Below, in pieces: positions 60,097 through 64,000 of a stretch of DNA of 64,000 nt (position 1 is the stretch's first letter; each line of letters begins with the position of its first letter). This stretch comes from an uncultured Lachnospiraceae bacterium (GTDB lineage Bacteria; Bacillota; Clostridia; Lachnospirales; Lachnospiraceae). The stretch lies in contig CAJTNC010000008.1 in NCBI GenBank assembly GCA_910577955.1, forward strand, positions 1-64,000, read 5' to 3'. The notes beneath the pieces are model-generated. The model saw only the letters and a list, made by a program, of their open reading frames with translations, searched no databases and was not told where the DNA came from. Position numbers and translations under genes: made by a program.

Positions 60097-60128
60097 GTCC
60101 GTTTCGGCAGTTTTTTGCTGAAACGGAC
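60097..60128 (+). other. Intercistronic hairpin between EIID and dgaE-like genes
   Basis: GTCCGTTTC (60097-60105) pairs perfectly with GAAACGGAC (60120-60128). No U-tract follows, and the next ATG is 17 bp on, so it is probably an mRNA stability or partial attenuation element. Confidence 0.5.
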
Positions 60129-60144
60129 GGATGGGAATAAAAAA

Positions 60145-61266
60145 ATGGAAAATATATATGGAAAAAACGGACTTCAAAAAGTGATCAATGCATCGGGGCG
60201 TATGACAAAACTTGGCGTATCAACGATCTCAAAGGGGGTCGGGGAGACGTTGGTGGATGCCGCCAGCAATTATATATTGATTGACAGCCTCTATGAATTT
60301 GCCGGGAAAAAGATCGGAGAAATGATCGGCTGCGAAGATGCCTGCGTCACATCCAGCGCATCTGCAGGGATAGCCCTTTCCGTGGCATCCCTGATCTGCA
60401 GGGACAACCTCTCTATGGTGCACCATTTTTTTGATGAGCTGCCCCGTATTTCCAGACGGGAAGTAGTGCTTCTCAAAGGCCACAATGTGGATTTTGGAGC
60501 GCCCGTCGCGGAGATGATACAGCTTGGCGGCGGCAAAGTCGTGGAAGTCGGATATGCGAACGGCTCAAAACCGGAAGATATCGAGCATGCGGTCAATGAG
60601 AACACGCTGGCGGTTCTCTTTGTGAAATCCCACCACTGCGTGCAGAAAGACATGGTGGACGTGGAGGAAACGGTAAAACTGTCAAACAGACTGAAAGTTC
60701 CCTGTATTATCGATGCGGCGGCGGAGGAAGATCTGAGCCGTTACATGGCGATGGGGGCCGATATGGTGTGTTACAGCGGGGCGAAAGCTATCGAGGGTCC
60801 CACCAGCGGTTTTGTGGCGTGCAGAACTACGGAACTGGCGGCCAATATGCGGCTCCAGTATAAAGGGATCGGAAGAGCCATGAAAATAGGCAAGGAAGGA
60901 ACGATGGGACTGCTGCAGGCGATGAAGGAGTATCTGGGAGGAGAACATAGGCCTGTGGTGACAAAGGAGCATTTGGTTCCGTTTATCGAAAAGATCGATC
61001 AGATACCGGGATGTGACGCTGTACTGGTTCAGGATGAGGCGGGAAGAGAAATCTACCGGGCTAAAATCACATTCCACAAGGAGACGTACGGATATTCTGC
61101 AAAGGAAATGATCTCCAGACTGCAGGAGGGAGAATTCGCGGTCTACACAAGAGATTATCAGGCGAATATCGGTTCTCTGGCCATCGATCCCAGACCTCTT
61201 CACAGTCCGGAAGAACTGGAATATATTTATGAGCGGATCAGCGAGATTGGAAAGGAGCATCAATAA
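60145..61266 (+). CDS. DgaE-like D-glucosaminate-6-phosphate ammonia-lyase
   Basis: PLP enzyme of 373 residues of the SelA-like family; the PLP Lys is in SGAKAIEGPTSG. Family members convert D-glucosaminate 6-phosphate to 2-keto-3-deoxy-6-phosphogluconate plus ammonia. A mannose-type PTS upstream and a DgaF-like aldolase downstream support this rather than selenocysteine synthase. ATG 60145 gives a family-like N-terminus (MENIYGKNGLQKVINASG); the ribosome site is weak. Confidence 0.85.
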   Translation: MENIYGKNGLQKVINASGRMTKLGVSTISKGVGETLVDAASNYILIDSLYEFAGKKIGEMIGCEDACVTSSASAGIALSVASLICRDNLSMVHHFFDELPRISRREVVLLKGHNVDFGAPVAEMIQLGGGKVVEVGYANGSKPEDIEHAVNENTLAVLFVKSHHCVQKDMVDVEETVKLSNRLKVPCIIDAAAEEDLSRYMAMGADMVCYSGAKAIEGPTSGFVACRTTELAANMRLQYKGIGRAMKIGKEGTMGLLQAMKEYLGGEHRPVVTKEHLVPFIEKIDQIPGCDAVLVQDEAGREIYRAKITFHKETYGYSAKEMISRLQEGEFAVYTRDYQANIGSLAIDPRPLHSPEELEYIYERISEIGKEHQ

Positions 61267-61268
61267 TT

Positions 61269-62003
61269 ATGGAAGGGTTGAAATTTTATAAAGACAGAGT
61301 GTGCTTAAACTGCCTGACAAATTCTATTGAGAATGCAAAAGAACTCTATGAGGTTTCAGAAGGACATGTGGCGCTCGGGCTGCTGTCCGCAGATTATCCG
61401 GATGCGGCAAGCGCTATTGAGGATATGAAAAGATATCAGGGGGAGGTTGACAACAGCATCTCTGTGGGGCTTGGCGCCGGAAATCCGGGACAATGGAAAG
61501 CGGTGGCGGAAATATCCGCGGCGATCAGACCGAAACATATCAACCAGACATTCACGGCGGGCGGCTACACAAGAGCGCTGACCGGAGAAGGACCTTTCAT
61601 GAATTCCATGGTGGCGCCCTGCGGAAAGCCCGGCTATGTGAAGGTGTCTACAGGACCTTTGGCAAAAGAACTGGAACCCGCTGTAGTGCCCGTGGAGACG
61701 GCCATTGCCATGGCGAAGGAGCAGGGAGCAAATTCCTTAAAATATTTCCCGATGGGAGGCTTAAAATGCAGAGAGGAGTTTGAGGCGGTGGCGAAAGCCT
61801 GCGCGGAGAATGACTTTAATCTGGAACCCACAGGAGGGATCGATCTTGAGAACTTTAAGGAGATTTTAAGCATTGCGGTAAATGCCGGAGTGAAAAAGGT
61901 GATTCCTCATGTGTATTCTTCGATCATCGACAAGGAGAGCGGTGCGACGAGAGCGGCGGATGTGAAAAAGCTCTACGAGATGATCAAAGAGGTCGTAGGT
62001 TAG
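61269..62003 (+). CDS. DgaF-like 2-dehydro-3-deoxy-phosphogluconate aldolase
   Basis: Class I aldolase of 244 residues, splitting KDPG into pyruvate and glyceraldehyde 3-phosphate. NQTFTAGGYTRA, the Schiff-base Lys in LKYFPMGGLK, and EPTGGIDLENF resemble the DgaF/KDGP group. It follows the lyase by 2 bp and completes the path from imported glucosaminate to central metabolism. Confidence 0.88.
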   Translation: MEGLKFYKDRVCLNCLTNSIENAKELYEVSEGHVALGLLSADYPDAASAIEDMKRYQGEVDNSISVGLGAGNPGQWKAVAEISAAIRPKHINQTFTAGGYTRALTGEGPFMNSMVAPCGKPGYVKVSTGPLAKELEPAVVPVETAIAMAKEQGANSLKYFPMGGLKCREEFEAVAKACAENDFNLEPTGGIDLENFKEILSIAVNAGVKKVIPHVYSSIIDKESGATRAADVKKLYEMIKEVVG

Positions 62004-62052
62004 AGAAGAATCATCAAATATAGCGTCATCAAAATTTGCAATTTGCCATCAA

Positions 62053-62427
62053 TTATATCTGCATGTTCAGCTGCAGATATTCTTTGATGGCAATAAAGGT
62101 CTTTTCGCTGATTACATGCTCAATACGGCAGGCATCTTCGGCGGCAGTTTCTTCGTCAATACCGATAGCTTTCAAAACATTAGTGAGAACAGTATGACGT
62201 TCATAAATTTTCTCGGCAATTTTTGCGCCATCATCGGTGAAGGAAATATATCCGTCCTTATCTACAACAATATATCCCTGCTCTTTAAGAAGCCCCACGC
62301 CGCGGCTGACGCTTGGCTTTGTGAAATTCATATATTCCGCAATGTCAATAGAACGGACAGGCTGCTTTGACCGGCTTAACACATATATTGATTCCAAATA
62401 CATCTCTCCGGATTCCTTTAAGGACAT
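62053..62427 (-). CDS. DtxR/MntR-family metal-dependent repressor
   Basis: Repressor of 124 residues: winged HTH (about 5-60) with FTKPSVSRGVGLLKEQGYI, then a dimerisation/metal domain (65-124) with ERHTVLTNVL, EDACRIEHVIS, where His and Glu/Cys ligands occur. No SH3 domain, so MntR-like in size. GGAGG lies 8 nt before the ATG. Divergent from feoA, and all three boxes in the intergenic region resemble the GGTTAG-CTAACC DtxR site, suggesting iron-dependent control of feo and itself. Confidence 0.9.
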   Translation of the reverse strand: MSLKESGEMYLESIYVLSRSKQPVRSIDIAEYMNFTKPSVSRGVGLLKEQGYIVVDKDGYISFTDDGAKIAEKIYERHTVLTNVLKAIGIDEETAAEDACRIEHVISEKTFIAIKEYLQLNMQI

Positions 62428-62459
62428 AATAAAACCTCCTCTCCGGATATTTTCAAATG

Positions 62460-62473
62460 AGTTATCGCTAACT
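62460..62473. promoter_or_regulatory. DtxR-type box 1 (near the regulator gene)
   Basis: AGTTA-TCGC-TAACT. On the minus strand it lies directly after a TATAAT, so it would repress the regulator gene. Confidence 0.5.
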
Positions 62474-62529
62474 ATTATACTGTTATTTAACTACAAAATC
62501 AATATTTTAAGTTTTTTCTAAAAAATGGA

Positions 62530-62558
62530 TTGACAAATTTCATAACTAAAAGTATACT
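62530..62558 (+). promoter_or_regulatory. feoA-feoB promoter
   Basis: TTGACA (62530-62535), 17-bp spacer, TATACT (62553-62558). DtxR-type box 2 begins 7 bp after the -10. Confidence 0.85.
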
Positions 62559-62565
62559 TATCATT

Positions 62566-62616
62566 GGTTAGCGACGGCTAACCAAATTTTAGAGTCAAGG
62601 GTTAGCGGCCGCTAAC
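62566..62616. promoter_or_regulatory. DtxR-type boxes 2 and 3
   Basis: GGTTAGC-GACG-GCTAACC (62566-62583) and the perfect palindrome GTTAGCGGCCGCTAAC (62601-62616). Both follow the feo promoter and fit a metal-loaded repressor blocking feoAB. Confidence 0.75.
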
Positions 62617-62655
62617 TTGGTTCACACAAATTACGGGAAAATGCAGGAGATAAAT

Positions 62656-62868
62656 ATGACACTCAAAAATGCTGTGGAAAAAAAAGAATACATCATCAAA
62701 AATATCGTTACGGATGATGAGGAATTAAATGCTTTTCTGTTTTCTCTTGGATGCTACAGCGGGGAAACTATAACTGTAGTATCTCATTTGAAAAGTGGGT
62801 GTGTTGTTTCCGTAAAAGACGGAAGATATAATATTGATGATCAGTTGGCAGAAGCTATAGCCATCTGA
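62656..62868 (+). CDS. feoA: Ferrous iron transport protein A
   Basis: Small SH3-like cytosolic protein of 70 residues that assists FeoB. The fold pattern FLFSLGCYSGETITVVSHLKSG and the C-terminal VKDGRYNIDDQLAEAI match FeoA. ATG 62656 follows AGGAG; the frame is open 13 codons upstream without support. FeoB begins 20 bp later. Confidence 0.9.
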   Translation: MTLKNAVEKKEYIIKNIVTDDEELNAFLFSLGCYSGETITVVSHLKSGCVVSVKDGRYNIDDQLAEAIAI

Positions 62869-62888
62869 AAATTTAAGGAGGAAATTCA

Positions 62889-64000
62889 ATGAGAATCGCA
62901 TTAGCAGGCAATCCGAACTCGGGGAAGACCACTATGTTTAATGCCCTCACGGGGCGAAATGAAAAAGTAGGAAATTGGGCGGGGGTTACCGTAGAGAAAA
63001 AGGAACATACAATTAAAAAGGCATATTATGCCGGGAGTGAACAGCTTATTGCTGTCGATTTGCCGGGTGCATATTCTATGTCACCTTTTACAAGTGAAGA
63101 AAGCATTACAAGCTCCTATGTAAAAAAAGAAAACCCTGATGTGATCATCAACATTGTGGATGCTTCCAATTTAAGCCGCAGTCTTTTCTTTACCACACAG
63201 CTTTTGGAATTGGGTATTCCCGTTGTTGTTGCTCTTAATAAGAGTGATATCAGCAGGAAAAAACAGACAAAGATAGACATTGATAAGCTATCCGACAAGC
63301 TAGGCTGCGCTGTTGTTGAAACTACTGCCACCACCGCAGATGGATTAAAGACGGTAGTAGCGAAAGTGGTTTCTGCTGCCGGAGGTACGCAGTCAACTCC
63401 TTATCGACAAAAGGATATAGACCTTGCTGATAAGTCTGCCGTCGAAGCTGCCGATCGAAAACGATTTGAATTTGTAAATAAGCTTGTGCAAGAGGCAGAA
63501 ATCCGGAAGGTGCTGACAAAGGACACGAATATCAGCGATAAAATCGATAAGGTGCTGACAAATAAATGGCTTGGTATTCCTATCTTTGCCGTTGTAATGT
63601 TCCTTGTATTCCAAATCTCACAGGTATGGATAGGCACGCCCATTGCCGATCTGCTTGTCGGCTGGCTTGAAACTTTTCAAAGTTTGGCAGGCGGGCTTTT
63701 GGAAAACGCAGATCCGCTTCTGTCTTCACTTTTGATAGACGGCGTAATCGGTGGAGTTATTGCAGTTATCGGTTTCCTGCCGCTTGTTATGGTAATGTAT
63801 TTTCTTATTGCCATTCTTGAGGATTGCGGATATATGGCAAGAGTTGCCGTTGTGCTTGACCCGATTTTCAAGAAAGTCGGTCTTTCGGGAAAATCCGTTA
63901 TTCCTTTTGTGATCACGATCGGCTGTGCAGTTCCCGGAATTATGGCAAGTCGTACGATCAGAAATGAACGTGAGCGCAGGGCTGCCGCTCTGCTCGCCCC
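62889..64000 (+). CDS. feoB: Ferrous iron transporter B (N-terminal part, cut by window end)
   Basis: Fe(II) uptake GTPase-transporter; about 370 codons are visible, open to the window edge. G domain: G1 GNPNSGKTT, G2 region GNWAGVTVEKK, G3 DLPGAYSM, G4 NKSD; then a helical insert (about 165-215) and the first membrane helices with GFLPLVMVMYFLIAILEDCGYMARV. AAGGAGG lies 8 nt upstream of the ATG. Full FeoB is about 650-750 residues, so roughly half is missing. Confidence 0.95.
   Translation, partial: MRIALAGNPNSGKTTMFNALTGRNEKVGNWAGVTVEKKEHTIKKAYYAGSEQLIAVDLPGAYSMSPFTSEESITSSYVKKENPDVIINIVDASNLSRSLFFTTQLLELGIPVVVALNKSDISRKKQTKIDIDKLSDKLGCAVVETTATTADGLKTVVAKVVSAAGGTQSTPYRQKDIDLADKSAVEAADRKRFEFVNKLVQEAEIRKVLTKDTNISDKIDKVLTNKWLGIPIFAVVMFLVFQISQVWIGTPIADLLVGWLETFQSLAGGLLENADPLLSSLLIDGVIGGVIAVIGFLPLVMVMYFLIAILEDCGYMARVAVVLDPIFKKVGLSGKSVIPFVITIGCAVPGIMASRTIRNERERRAAALLA

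Noticed and set aside
1..64000. CRISPR arrays, rRNA operons, insertion sequences
   Set aside because: No regularly spaced repeat array, no rRNA-like sequence and no transposase reading frame was found.

Overview
The window looks like a chromosomal segment of a Gram-positive clostridium, most likely a gut-type Lachnospiraceae. This is inferred from the combination of a dlt operon, HemZ, bactofilin beside pyrH-frr-uppS-cdsA-dxr-rseP, an FMN riboswitch driving ribU, feoAB with a DtxR regulator, and VanG/VanT-like genes. Shine-Dalgarno sites are strong and of the GGAGG type. Several promoters match the sigma-A consensus with 17-bp spacers.

Layout. 1-1.6 kb: end of a dlt operon (dltC, dltD, and a tiny dltX-like gene at the end). 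1.7-6.7 kb: two-component system plus ABC transporter of the peptide-antibiotic resistance type. 6.7-8.9 kb: membrane-anchored XRE regulator, a multi-pass membrane protein and a tocopherol-cyclase-like protein. 8.9-12.7 kb, minus strand: glutamine amidotransferase-like hydrolase, copper ATPase with a C-terminal copper chaperone domain, and csoR with its operator. 12.7-20.5 kb: apt, rel, MBL hydrolase, hemZ, small accessory genes and rtcB, followed by a possible structured RNA. 20.7-25.9 kb: GNAT, FMN riboswitch/ribU, tyrosine recombinase, recD2. 25.9-31.8 kb: hypothetical protein, a glutamate-cysteine ligase/synthetase fusion, argJ, polysaccharide deacetylase. 31.9-38.2 kb: bactofilin and the pyrH-to-rseP housekeeping operon. 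38.2-45 kb: GGDEF response regulator and four multi-pass surface-glycan proteins. 45-53 kb: secreted DUF5722-like protein, an A+T-rich island with a HEPN-motif gene between remnants of lysR and flavodoxin genes, an acyltransferase and a repeat-bearing GH25 lysozyme. 53-56.4 kb: VanG-like ligase and VanT-like serine racemase. 56.4-62 kb: RpiR regulator divergent from a mannose-family PTS with DgaE/DgaF-like enzymes, a likely D-glucosaminate catabolic operon. 62-64 kb: DtxR-family regulator divergent from feoA-feoB; feoB runs off the right edge.

Cell-envelope functions dominate: D-alanylation, peptide-antibiotic transport, D-Ala-D-Ser type precursor enzymes, deacetylase, bactofilin, lysozyme, undecaprenyl and CDP-DAG synthesis, and surface glycosylation. 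The most unusual items are: the HEPN-motif gene that appears to have replaced the middle of a lysR-flavodoxin pair; a tRNA-arm-like and long-stem element after rtcB; vanG-vanT without vanXY or vanRS; the GCS/synthetase fusion; an internal in-frame start that could yield a free CopZ from the copA message; and a dltX-like gene at the end of the dlt operon.
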